From positions 1,612,001 to 1,676,000 of the forward strand of contig CBDAUN010000003.1 of NCBI GenBank assembly GCA_965200645.1: a stretch of DNA of 64,000 nucleotides. The letters are read 5' to 3'. This document shows, piece after piece, positions 17,085 through 25,011 of the stretch. A model generated the notes under the pieces. That model was not told where the DNA came from and made no database searches. It saw nothing but the letters and a program-made list of their open reading frames with translations. This DNA comes from CBDAUN01 sp965200645 (GTDB taxonomy: Bacteria > Pseudomonadota > Gammaproteobacteria > Arenicellales > JAJDZL01). The position numbers were made by a program, and so were the translations under genes. Positions within the stretch are counted from its first letter, which is position 1. Every line of letters begins with the position of its first letter.

Positions 17085-18458
17085 TCAGGCCGCCGCCCGT
17101 ACTAACGAGCGCATTCGTGCCGGTTGATGAGCACGAATCGCACTGATCGCCAGTGCTTGCATGGTCAGTAGTGAAAGATCCACTGCCAGCTGCATGGCGC
17201 CGAGTCCTCTGATATAGTGATGATGCAGGTTGAAGTCTCGAGCCGAGCGGGCATTGATACGCTCAAGCGCATTGCGTGCGGAGTACAGTCGTTTCCACTT
17301 ATAGGTGTTACGTGGCAAGGTGCCAATGGTACGAAGATTGTTCTCATCAAACTTCACGCGTACCACTCGACAGCGCGAATTCGGGGTACCGGCATCTTGG
17401 TAGCATTGGTCACGGCCGAGACATTCGAACCCGTAGTGAGCGGCTGGACAGTGGTACTTGAGAGTTTGACGTGTCTTTTCGACACCGTGATAGGCCATCT
17501 GGCGAATTTGGCCGGTCTGTGGACAACGACAAGAGACTATTCCACGTTCGTCATAGATGAGGTGGTCGATGACATCGGCGTTGAGCGCCCGGGTCGGGTG
17601 TACTTCGCCTGGCAGGGCTGGGTCTTGCCACATTCGGCGGGTCTCGATTACTGCGGTGCCACCACTGCGGTGAATCATACGTCGAAGCGGGTTGTCGTCC
17701 AGGCCACGGTCGGCGACGAAGGTCTGACAGCGTGCCCCTGCAGGGCTGTTCAAGTACTGCTCGACGAGTGCTTTACTGTGACGATGTTCACTTTCATTGG
17801 CGGGACGGGTGGTCCAGTTGATTGGAATTTCATAGCGTACGTCAGCTAACAAGTGTGTCTTGTAGCCGAACCAGCGTTTAGTAATCTTTTGTTCACGTCC
17901 AGTGTGGTCGGTACTGAAGTACGAGTGGCATCCCCAGGCGGCGTCCGGGTCTGATGGCTGGCCGGTGCGGGCCGTACGACGTCCAGTCGAATGCGAACGA
18001 AGGGCTTTGCCGTCGAAGCCCACATCAGCACCAAAGTCCGGCAGTAGTTCTACCAGTTCGTCGGTCAGCCGCTGCTGCATCTGGCTTAAACCGGCAGCGT
18101 CGCGTTCGACTTCGAGCACCACCGCGATAAAGCGGCTAAACGCACTTTTTGATGGCACCCGGTAGTCGATGTCGTTGTACCCATCGCCGTAATGCTCAAA
18201 CCCACAGGCGCGCATCAACGATGGATTGCGCTTTAACTCTCGGCGCAGGGACTCGATTGAAGAATGCTGGTAGACGCTGCGCGCGATCAATGCGGTGAGC
18301 ATCGCCTTGGCGGGCCATTCGCAGCGCGTGCCTCGGCGCCGCAGGTTGATCTCATGGACGAGGTCGTCAAGTTCCATGGTTTCGACCACCGTGGTTAAAC
18401 GGGTCAGGTCACTGTACTCATCGAACATGTGCCAGGAAAACAGAGTATTATTGATCAT
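17085..18458 (-). CDS. DDE transposase of the his-operon insertion sequence
   Basis: 457 residues, uninterrupted. An N-terminal DUF772-like domain (LTRLTTVVETMELDDLVHEI through about residue 115) is followed by an RNase-H-like domain with a plausible catalytic triad: D149 (GFDGKALRSHS), D250 (VADRGLDDN) and E399 (NALERINAR). Between the second Asp and the Glu are clustered cysteines (C310, C312, C337, C346, C352), typical of the IS1182-type insert. The gene could be functional. Its stop is 349 bases from hisB and its start 278 bases from the end of hisC. Family assignment within IS4/IS1182 is by general pattern only. Confidence 0.85.
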   Translation of the reverse strand: MINNTLFSWHMFDEYSDLTRLTTVVETMELDDLVHEINLRRRGTRCEWPAKAMLTALIARSVYQHSSIESLRRELKRNPSLMRACGFEHYGDGYNDIDYRVPSKSAFSRFIAVVLEVERDAAGLSQMQQRLTDELVELLPDFGADVGFDGKALRSHSTGRRTARTGQPSDPDAAWGCHSYFSTDHTGREQKITKRWFGYKTHLLADVRYEIPINWTTRPANESEHRHSKALVEQYLNSPAGARCQTFVADRGLDDNPLRRMIHRSGGTAVIETRRMWQDPALPGEVHPTRALNADVIDHLIYDERGIVSCRCPQTGQIRQMAYHGVEKTRQTLKYHCPAAHYGFECLGRDQCYQDAGTPNSRCRVVRVKFDENNLRTIGTLPRNTYKWKRLYSARNALERINARSARDFNLHHHYIRGLGAMQLAVDLSLLTMQALAISAIRAHQPARMRSLVRAAA

Positions 18459-18488
18459 TGCCGCACCTGATGGGTTGTTATTAGTTTA

Positions 18489-18511
18489 TTCGAGTATCTA
18501 TGATACTCGAA
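18489..18511. promoter_or_regulatory. Perfect palindrome upstream of the transposase gene
   Basis: TTCGAGTATC, TAT, GATACTCGAA: ten paired bases with a three-base centre, 31 bases before the transposase start. It could be an operator, or an mRNA hairpin that limits transposase translation. The sequence shows the symmetry, not the function. Confidence 0.5.
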
Positions 18512-18533
18512 AAGCCCTGAGGATGCGGCTTTT
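18510..18533. terminator. Possible bidirectional terminator
   Basis: AAAAGCC, ten bases, GGCTTTT, with a T run on the + strand side (GGCTTTTTATT) and TTTT on the other. The stem is short. It lies between the end of hisC and the transposase gene, so it would reduce read-through from hisGDC into the element and hisB. Confidence 0.4.
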
Positions 18534-18736
18534 TATTAAGCAATATCAATAGCTTAAGTGTTTGATAGTGGCATATATGGAGGTTCTGGGGTGGAATTTG
18601 TGGTGCAGCGCCGAAAATCGCCTAAAACCGGGTCAAAAAGCCCTTTTTGTGGGGTAAACGAAAAATTAACCCATTGAAAACAACATTTAAATCAACACGC
18701 TAGAGCACCCGAAACCCTCTCTTGTTGAAACTTGTG

Positions 18737-19825
18737 CTAGAGGTGCTCTAAGACACTCAACAGGGCATCGTTCTCGGAGGAAGTTCCTATGGTGGTACGC
18801 AGACACTGATTCAATACAGGGTGCGAGCCATGTAAGTTTTTAACCAAAATCCCCTTTTCCTTTAGGATTTTGTATAGTTTCTTGGCGTTGATGGACTTTA
18901 CTCTGAAGGTGATGAAGTTAGCCTGTGATGGATAGATTTGAAAGGAGTCCAGCAACTGCAGTCTTTGATAGACACGGGATCTTTCGCTACGAATCACATT
19001 TGCACCCTGTTCGAATCCGTCCCAATAATCTAGTGCAAATGTAGCACTGACTGCTGAAAGAACACCAATGTTGTAGGGAAGTCGAAGTTTTTCAAATTCA
19101 CTCATCCAGCTTTTGTGGCCAAACATATAACCCAGTCGTAATCCTGCTAGTCCGCTCTTTGAAAGAGTGCGCAGGATTATTACATTTGGCGATCGTTGAG
19201 CCAGGTCGATTAAAGATTGACCGGCATAAGGAAAGTATGCCTCGTCAACTACAACAATTCCGTCAACTTTGTTGGCAGTCTCTTCGATTAACTGGGCATC
19301 GAAAATGTTTCCCGTAGGATTATTTGGATAGGCGAAAAAAACACAATGTGGTTGATTCTGTAACAGCGCAGCAAACCAGGCTTCACGATTGAGCAGGAAG
19401 TTTTCATCCAACGAAACCCCCACAAAGGTCCCTCGAGTGTATCGTGCAATAATTTCATACATTGAAAACGATGGCATGGGTGACATGATGCAACGTCCCG
19501 GTCCACCGACGGCTAGTTGAATCAGTTGTAGCAGTTCATCGGAGCCATTTCCCAGCAAAATCTCCATAGAATCAGGTATAGCAAATATCCTGCGTAGCCT
19601 TGCTTTGATATCTGCACCGGTCGGATCGGGATAGCGGTTGATTTGTACATTCGATAGAACTTCCAGCCACTTCTGTTTGAGTGAATCATTCAATCCATAT
19701 GGACTTTCCATGGCATCAAGCTTAATCAAGCCGCGTGAAGGCGCAACGCTGTAAGCAGTTAACTCGCGAATCTCGCGATGAATCAGATGACTGCTATCTT
19801 GCTTCGGCTTACTAGAGGGCTTCAT
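18737..19825 (-). CDS. hisC: Histidinol-phosphate aminotransferase
   Basis: 362 residues from the ATG at 19825, chosen because it overlaps the hisD stop as ATGA; a GTG at 19840 is also in frame. Fold-type I aminotransferase with the PLP Lys in RTLSKSGLAGLRLGY, the YPNNPTG motif that binds the cofactor, and DEAYFPYAG. Converts imidazole acetol phosphate to histidinol phosphate. It is the last his gene before the insertion sequence. Confidence 0.96.
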   Translation of the reverse strand: MKPSSKPKQDSSHLIHREIRELTAYSVAPSRGLIKLDAMESPYGLNDSLKQKWLEVLSNVQINRYPDPTGADIKARLRRIFAIPDSMEILLGNGSDELLQLIQLAVGGPGRCIMSPMPSFSMYEIIARYTRGTFVGVSLDENFLLNREAWFAALLQNQPHCVFFAYPNNPTGNIFDAQLIEETANKVDGIVVVDEAYFPYAGQSLIDLAQRSPNVIILRTLSKSGLAGLRLGYMFGHKSWMSEFEKLRLPYNIGVLSAVSATFALDYWDGFEQGANVIRSERSRVYQRLQLLDSFQIYPSQANFITFRVKSINAKKLYKILKEKGILVKNLHGSHPVLNQCLRTTIGTSSENDALLSVLEHL

Positions 19826-21126
19826 TCTTGCAAACGGCACTTTGCAGAACGAACATGCGCAGTCAACTGTTCTTCCTTAGCAATCACAGTGGCTATCTCA
19901 GCCATCTTGTGTGCCCCTTCGGGCGTACACTGAATCAATGAGGTGCGCTTTTGAAAATCGTACACCCCCAGCGGTGAACTGAAGCGTGCGGCCCCTGAAG
20001 TTGGCAGTACATGATTCGGACCCGCGCAATAGTCTCCCAAGACCTCGGCACTGTAAGCACCAACAAAGATTGCACCGGCATTAGTAATTTCATTAATGAG
20101 GTGATCAGGGTCGCGCACCATCAATTCCAAATGCTCCGGAGCGATTTGGTCAACAATTTTAGGAATATCAGACGAGTCAGATACGTGAATGAACGCACCT
20201 TGACTTTCGATTGACTGAATAATGATCTCCCTTCTTTCGAGCTCCGGCAGTATTCTCCGCATTGCATCATGTACAGAGGAAATGAGCTCCCTGCTATCGG
20301 AAATCAGAATTGACTGCGCATCGACATCGTGTTCCGCCTGGGCAAAAAGATCCATAGCCACCCATTCGGGATCGGCACTAGAATCGCACACTACTACCAC
20401 CTCGGAAGGCCCGGCAATCAAATCAATTCCGACATGCCCAAATACCTGACGCTTGGCAGCAGACACCCAAGCGTTGCCCGGACCCACAATTTTGTCCACT
20501 TTGGGAATGGTATCGGTACCGTGAGCTAAAGCTGCAATTGCCTGTGCACCTCCAACCTTAAAGACGCGGTCCACCCCAGCACAAAACGCTGCTTGTAGCA
20601 CCGCATCGACTATCTCACCACCGGGAGCGGGCGAAGCCAGCACGACTTCCTCAACACCGGCTACGCGTGCTGGAATTGCGCCCATCAATACCGAAGAAGG
20701 ATATGCAGCTTTACCACCGGGTGCATAAACTCCCACGCGCTTCACTGGAGTTACTCGTTGCCCGAGAACCGATCCGTACTCGTCCTCAAATTGCCACGAC
20801 TGTTCTATCTGCCGTTCATGAAAACTGCGAATCCTAGCAGCAGCCTGCTGCATCGCATTCATCACTTTTGGCTTCGCTCTTTGAATAGCCTGGTGCCATT
20901 CATCCTGACTGACTTCGATTTCGGATGGGTCAAGGAGGTTCAGACCATCAAATTTACCAACTAATTCAATTAACGCCGCATCACCCTCATTGCGTACTCG
21001 ATCAATAATGGAACGCACCGTCGCGTCAATGTCGGCATCAAACTCCGAACCTCGCACCAAAAGCAGTTGCAACTGTGCGGCGAAGTTTTTGTCAGTCGTT
21101 GATAGTTCAGTGACTTGTAACTGCAT
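19822..21126 (-). CDS. hisD: Histidinol dehydrogenase
   Basis: 434 residues, full length. Recognisable zinc- and NAD-site segments: GVYAPGGKAAYPSSVLMGAI, AGPSEVVV, DLFAQAEHD and the histidine pair near APEHLEL. Oxidises histidinol to histidine in the final two steps. Overlaps hisG by 20 bases and hisC by four. Confidence 0.97.
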   Translation of the reverse strand: MQLQVTELSTTDKNFAAQLQLLLVRGSEFDADIDATVRSIIDRVRNEGDAALIELVGKFDGLNLLDPSEIEVSQDEWHQAIQRAKPKVMNAMQQAAARIRSFHERQIEQSWQFEDEYGSVLGQRVTPVKRVGVYAPGGKAAYPSSVLMGAIPARVAGVEEVVLASPAPGGEIVDAVLQAAFCAGVDRVFKVGGAQAIAALAHGTDTIPKVDKIVGPGNAWVSAAKRQVFGHVGIDLIAGPSEVVVVCDSSADPEWVAMDLFAQAEHDVDAQSILISDSRELISSVHDAMRRILPELERREIIIQSIESQGAFIHVSDSSDIPKIVDQIAPEHLELMVRDPDHLINEITNAGAIFVGAYSAEVLGDYCAGPNHVLPTSGAARFSSPLGVYDFQKRTSLIQCTPEGAHKMAEIATVIAKEEQLTAHVRSAKCRLQE

Positions 21127-21775
21127 GGTGCTCTGCCGCTACAATCAATTGACCAATGATGTGCTTCATCAACTCTTCTTTCAGACGCATTGAAGCCTTG
21201 TTGGCAATCAGCCTCGCGCTACTATGCGCTATCGTTTCAACCTCACGCAACCCATTACTCTTTAAGGTGGCTCCGGATTGAGTCAAGTCGACAATTCGCC
21301 TGGCAAGTCCACAAAGCGGGGCAAGTTCTACTGAACCGTTGAGTTTCATCACATTAACTGCCTCACCCTTAGCGGCGAAGTGTCTTCGCGCAGTGTGAAC
21401 ATACTTTGTTGCGACTCGCCCAATCAGTTCATTACGTCCGTCAAGCTCGTTATCCACTCGCTCGGCAACCACAATTCTACATTTCGCGACTCCCAGGTCA
21501 GCGAGTTCATAGAGTTTGTTGTCCTGCTGTTCTAAGAGCACATCCTTACCCACAATTCCAAGATCGGCACCGCCTAAACGTACGTATGCAGGCACGTCGT
21601 AACTACGAACAATAATGAGTCTTACGGAGGGATTTTCTGTCCCAACAACCAGTTTACGGGATGTGAGCGGGTCTTCTTGCGGCTTTAGATTGGATGCATC
21701 AAGTATTGCAAGGACATCTCGAATGATTCGCCCCTTTGCAACTGCAATGGAGATCAGATCGTTTGCTACGACCAT
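21107..21775 (-). CDS. hisG: ATP phosphoribosyltransferase, short form
   Basis: 222 residues: the catalytic domain only (IAVAKGRI, GTENPSVRL, GGADLGIVGKDVL, LNGSVELAPLCGLA), without the C-terminal ACT-like regulatory domain of long HisG. Short HisG needs the HisZ subunit, a histidyl-tRNA-synthetase paralogue, for activity and feedback control; hisZ is not in this window. First committed step of the pathway. Lies 53 bases after murA. Confidence 0.95.
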   Translation of the reverse strand: MVVANDLISIAVAKGRIIRDVLAILDASNLKPQEDPLTSRKLVVGTENPSVRLIIVRSYDVPAYVRLGGADLGIVGKDVLLEQQDNKLYELADLGVAKCRIVVAERVDNELDGRNELIGRVATKYVHTARRHFAAKGEAVNVMKLNGSVELAPLCGLARRIVDLTQSGATLKSNGLREVETIAHSSARLIANKASMRLKEELMKHIIGQLIVAAEHHAVTSH

Positions 21776-21828
21776 CGTTAAACACTGGGTAAGAAAGAAT
21801 TGTTTAGGAATTCTATGACGCTATGGAC

Positions 21829-23133
21829 TCAAGCCACTTTAAGGGTTGGCTCATACAATATCTCGTTTTGATCATGTCGAACACGACGAATTTTTGCGCC
21901 AATTAGTTCCAATTTTTCTTCGATTCTTTCGTATCCGCGATCAATGTGATAGATTCTCTCGATGGTGGTTTGTGAACTCGCCACCAACCCAGCGAGCACC
22001 AGACAAGCCGATGCCCTCAAGTCTGTTGCCATAACAGGCGCACTGTTTAATGTCTCGACACCTTTCACCACTGCGGTACTACCCTGCATTGAGATGGACG
22101 CACCCATCCTTCGAAGTTCCTGAACGTGCATAAATCGATTTTCAAATATCGTTTCAGTCACTGTGCCCGTCCCTTCAGCGATCGTGTTCAGCATTAAAAA
22201 TTGAGCTTGTAAATCGGTTGGAAAGCCTGGAAATGGAGCAGTGGTTACATCCACTGCACGGGGTCGTTTACCGTTCATCGTTAAGCGTACCCAGTCTTCG
22301 CCGCAAGTAACTTGTGCCCCTGCGTCCACCAACTTATCGATCACTGCAGTTAGATTACCGGGTAACACATCGCAAACTGTAATGTCACCACCGGTAACCG
22401 CCCCGGCGACAAGATAAGTTCCCGCCTCAATTCTGTCAGCAATAATTTTGTGTTCAGCACCATGCAGCAGTCCGTCAACTCCTTCTATCATAATTCGGTC
22501 AGTGCCTAGCCCCTCAATTTGTGCGCCCATTGCGATCAGGCAAGTTCCCAGGTCAACCACCTCCGGCTCCCTGGCGGCGTTTTCGATGATTGTTACTCCC
22601 TTGGCAATCGTCGCGGCCATCATTAAGTTTTCCGTTCCGGTTACGGAATTTGTATCCATAAAGATGTGCGCGCCGCGTAGGCGGTCAGCTTTCGCTTTGA
22701 TATAGCCATCTTCGATTTCGAAACTGGCTCCCATGGCCATTAGGCCTTCAACATGCTGGTCAACAGGGCGTTGGCCGATGGCACAACCGCCAGGCATTGA
22801 GATTTCTGCTTCGCCCAACCGGGCCAGCAGTGGACCAAGTACCAATATGGATGCACGCATGGTTTTTACCAGTTCGTAAGCAGCCCGGTATTTGGTAATT
22901 TTTTCGGCTTTGACCTCGACATCCATCAACTCGTCTACTTGCATCTGCACGCCAAGCCGACCAAGCAGATCCAAGGTGGTAGTTACATCCTGAAGGTGGG
23001 GAATATTCTTAACATGCAGCGTATCTTCGGTGAGCAATGCTGCAATTAGAATAGGAAGACAGGAGTTTTTTGCGCCGGAAACTCGTACAGTTCCTTGTAG
23101 AGGTACACCACCGCTAACGATTAGCTTTTCCAT
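21829..23133 (-). CDS. murA: UDP-N-acetylglucosamine 1-carboxyvinyltransferase
   Basis: 434 residues, the usual MurA length is about 420. Starts MEKLIVSGGVPLQGTVRVSG; the catalytic Cys lies in MPGGCAIGQRPVDQH, so it is the fosfomycin-sensitive Cys type. First committed step of peptidoglycan synthesis. Sits between grxD and hisG; the ibaG-murA-hisGDC order is common in gammaproteobacteria outside the enterics. Confidence 0.97.
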   Translation of the reverse strand: MEKLIVSGGVPLQGTVRVSGAKNSCLPILIAALLTEDTLHVKNIPHLQDVTTTLDLLGRLGVQMQVDELMDVEVKAEKITKYRAAYELVKTMRASILVLGPLLARLGEAEISMPGGCAIGQRPVDQHVEGLMAMGASFEIEDGYIKAKADRLRGAHIFMDTNSVTGTENLMMAATIAKGVTIIENAAREPEVVDLGTCLIAMGAQIEGLGTDRIMIEGVDGLLHGAEHKIIADRIEAGTYLVAGAVTGGDITVCDVLPGNLTAVIDKLVDAGAQVTCGEDWVRLTMNGKRPRAVDVTTAPFPGFPTDLQAQFLMLNTIAEGTGTVTETIFENRFMHVQELRRMGASISMQGSTAVVKGVETLNSAPVMATDLRASACLVLAGLVASSQTTIERIYHIDRGYERIEEKLELIGAKIRRVRHDQNEILYEPTLKVA

Positions 23134-23234
23134 ATTGAGTCCAAAATATTTTTGAAGTCACCAACCAATCGTTACTACGGGAAACACGAATCGCTACAGT
23201 ACGTGATGGTACTGCAACGAAAGCTGTTCTGCAG

Positions 23235-23546
23235 TTACGATGGCGGATCCAGTTTCGCTTGCAAGTCGCCGCTTTGGTACATTGACATTAAAATGTCACT
23301 GCCACCAACAAATTCACCGTCAATGTAGACTTGAGGAATAGTGGGCCAATTGGAGTATTGCTTAATGCCTTCTCTAACCTCAAAATCACTCAACACATTT
23401 ACCGCTGCAAATTCGGTGTTACATGCTTCTAGAATTTGTACAGCTCGGCTTGAGAACCCACACTGCGGAAATTGTGGCGTGCCCTTCATGAAGAGTACCA
23501 CCCGGTTATTGGTCACCGCTTCTTTAATGCGTTCTTCTACTGTCAT
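23235..23546 (-). CDS. grxD: Monothiol glutaredoxin
   Basis: 103 residues with the single-Cys active site CGFS in FPQCGFSSRAVQIL, GTPQFP before it and the WPTIPQVYIDGEFVGG glutathione-binding segment. These proteins bind a [2Fe-2S] cluster with glutathione and hand it on, often as a complex with BolA proteins. It lies directly downstream of a BolA-family gene, which fits a Grx-BolA pair, and is inserted between ibaG and murA. Confidence 0.95.
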   Translation of the reverse strand: MTVEERIKEAVTNNRVVLFMKGTPQFPQCGFSSRAVQILEACNTEFAAVNVLSDFEVREGIKQYSNWPTIPQVYIDGEFVGGSDILMSMYQSGDLQAKLDPPS

Positions 23547-23588
23547 TTGCTGTCCTCTACTTGGTTGTATACCGGCTCTGTGATACGT

Positions 23589-23834
23589 TTAAACTTCCAT
23601 CTTTTCCCATTGGTCGGGAGTATATGTCCTCAGTGACAGTGCATGGATGGTTTCATCCATTTTGTCGCCGAGACCGGCATAGACCATGCGGTGTTGCTCC
23701 ACCATGGAGACACCGTCAAAATTCTCACTAATTACGACGGCTGCAAAGTGCCTGCCATCGCCTTCGACTTGTGCTGAAGCCCCGCTTAAACCTTCTTCAA
23801 TCCAAGACTTCACCATTTCGGGGGTTATCATCAA
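23589..23834 (-). CDS. ibaG: BolA family protein, IbaG-like
   Basis: 81 residues, the BolA fold. GDGRHFAAVVISENFDGVSM carries the conserved His-Phe and the region ahead of VEQHRMVYAGLGDKMDETIHAL is the family signature. Small size and position upstream of murA match IbaG (YrbA). The His residues would help bind a shared iron-sulfur cluster with the monothiol glutaredoxin encoded 42 bases downstream. Confidence 0.92.
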   Translation of the reverse strand: MMITPEMVKSWIEEGLSGASAQVEGDGRHFAAVVISENFDGVSMVEQHRMVYAGLGDKMDETIHALSLRTYTPDQWEKMEV

Positions 23835-24127
23835 TTCAAACTATTGAATAGTGGTCCATTGCTAGATCAAAATTATATCACGGCAACTATGTTGCCCTGC
23901 ACCGTGAATCGCACTAGTACTGCAATGTGAAGGAGCGAGTTATCGACTTTTTAAATTGGTCTGAGGGGTTCCACACAAAACCGCTTTATCACTGCCGACC
24001 GTAGTCAAATTAGTGCAACATACCGAGAGAAGACTTCCTTACTGCACCGAGCCATACTTTCTCCGCAAAGAAACAAAAAAGTTAATTTGTAAATCCGTTC
24101 CGAAGTGTTTCCGAACTGAATCTTCTA
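23835..24127. other. Gap where mlaC would be expected
   Basis: 293 bases between ibaG and mlaB with no reading frame resembling MlaC, which needs about 600 bases. I see no other feature in it apart from possible ibaG promoter sequence. Confidence 0.7.
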
Positions 24128-24424
24128 TCAAGCTCCCTTGAAGAACAACCCTTCCAGCCGATTGATTCTAACCAACCTTTCCATCTGTTCGGGCATATTG
24201 AGCCACTCGATGCTTTGGTTATGATTCGACGCCTGTTCGCTCCAAGCCAGTAACAAAGCAATTCCCGCACTATCAACTTGGCCAACTTCCTGTAAATCTA
24301 TACTGATATCGACATTTTTGGACTGTAGAAAATTTGACTGCCTGTACAGTCCTGCTACAGACTCAAAGTTCAAATTCCCCTGTAACTGATAGCAATCTGC
24401 AGATGAATTGGCTATTTTTGCCAC
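24128..24424 (-). CDS. mlaB: STAS-domain protein MlaB
   Basis: 98 residues, a complete STAS domain: the strand-turn-helix VGQVDSAGIALLLAWSEQA contains the Asp-Ser-Ala-Gly signature. MlaB binds MlaF in the cytoplasm and is needed for stability and ATPase activity of the MlaFEDB complex. Lies 14 bases downstream of mlaD, while the partner genes mlaFE are 19 kb away. Confidence 0.88.
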   Translation of the reverse strand: MAKIANSSADCYQLQGNLNFESVAGLYRQSNFLQSKNVDISIDLQEVGQVDSAGIALLLAWSEQASNHNQSIEWLNMPEQMERLVRINRLEGLFFKGA

Positions 24425-24438
24425 TTTGACTATTTACT

Positions 24439-24897
24439 TCAGTTTGTTGTGGATCTGAACAGAAATTCGCTAATCAGGTTTTCTATGGAAAACGTCGACT
24501 GGGTCAGATCAATTTCTGACTTGTCAGCAAGATAATCATCCTCGGCGCCAGGTAAGATTCCGACATATTTTGCCCCCAGCAGACCGGCGGTGAGTATCAG
24601 AGCGTTTGAATCAATGGGGATGTTGGAGTACTCGGCGGCAATGGACAACTCAACAATAGCTTCAAAGGTATCTCTATCTACGCTGATATTTGAAACCCGC
24701 CCAATCTTCACACCGGATATTGCAACAGGAGCCTTGACGTTCAGGCCTCCTATGTCATCAAAACGGGCATAAATTCGATACCCGTCATCAAAACTACTAA
24801 GAGAACCACTGCCAACTTGAAGCGCCAGCATTGCAATAGCAACAATGCCTGCCAAGACGAATAGTCCAACCCAAATTTCGACTGCCGCGCGTTTCAA
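24439..24897 (-). CDS. mlaD: MCE-domain lipid transport protein MlaD
   Basis: 152 residues. One N-terminal membrane span (VEIWVGLFVLAGIVAIAMLAL) and an MCE domain with the family motif LNVKAPVAISGVKIGRVSNI. MlaD hexamers form the periplasmic ring over MlaE through which phospholipids pass. Length fits the family. Followed by mlaB; neither mlaE nor mlaC is adjacent. Confidence 0.93.
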   Translation of the reverse strand: MKRAAVEIWVGLFVLAGIVAIAMLALQVGSGSLSSFDDGYRIYARFDDIGGLNVKAPVAISGVKIGRVSNISVDRDTFEAIVELSIAAEYSNIPIDSNALILTAGLLGAKYVGILPGAEDDYLADKSEIDLTQSTFSIENLISEFLFRSTTN

Positions 24898-25011
24898 TGC
24901 TCTAATTCCAACCTACACTCCAGTACCCGATAGATTATAGCAACTTGCTCTATATTCAAAATTCGAATGGGCTTCGCAAGCGCTGTAACAAAAGCCTAGA
25001 TGGTAACCCAT

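Larger units (their letters stand above)
16965..18622 (-). mobile_element. Insertion sequence in the his operon (IS1182/IS4-like)
   Basis: One intact DDE transposase gene flanked by an imperfect inverted repeat: GGCGAATCCGGCGCTG at 16965-16980 and, reversed, GGCGATTTTCGGCGCTG at 18622-18606 (one gap, few mismatches). These would give an element of about 1.66 kb, a usual size. I cannot find a clear target duplication, so the ends are tentative. The element is visibly richer in G and C than the his genes around it. It separates hisC from hisB in an otherwise continuous operon. Confidence 0.65.

Noticed and set aside
17217..17849. 210-codon rightward reading frame inside the transposase gene
   Set aside because: It is antisense to an intact transposase, has no recognisable domain and no ribosome binding site.
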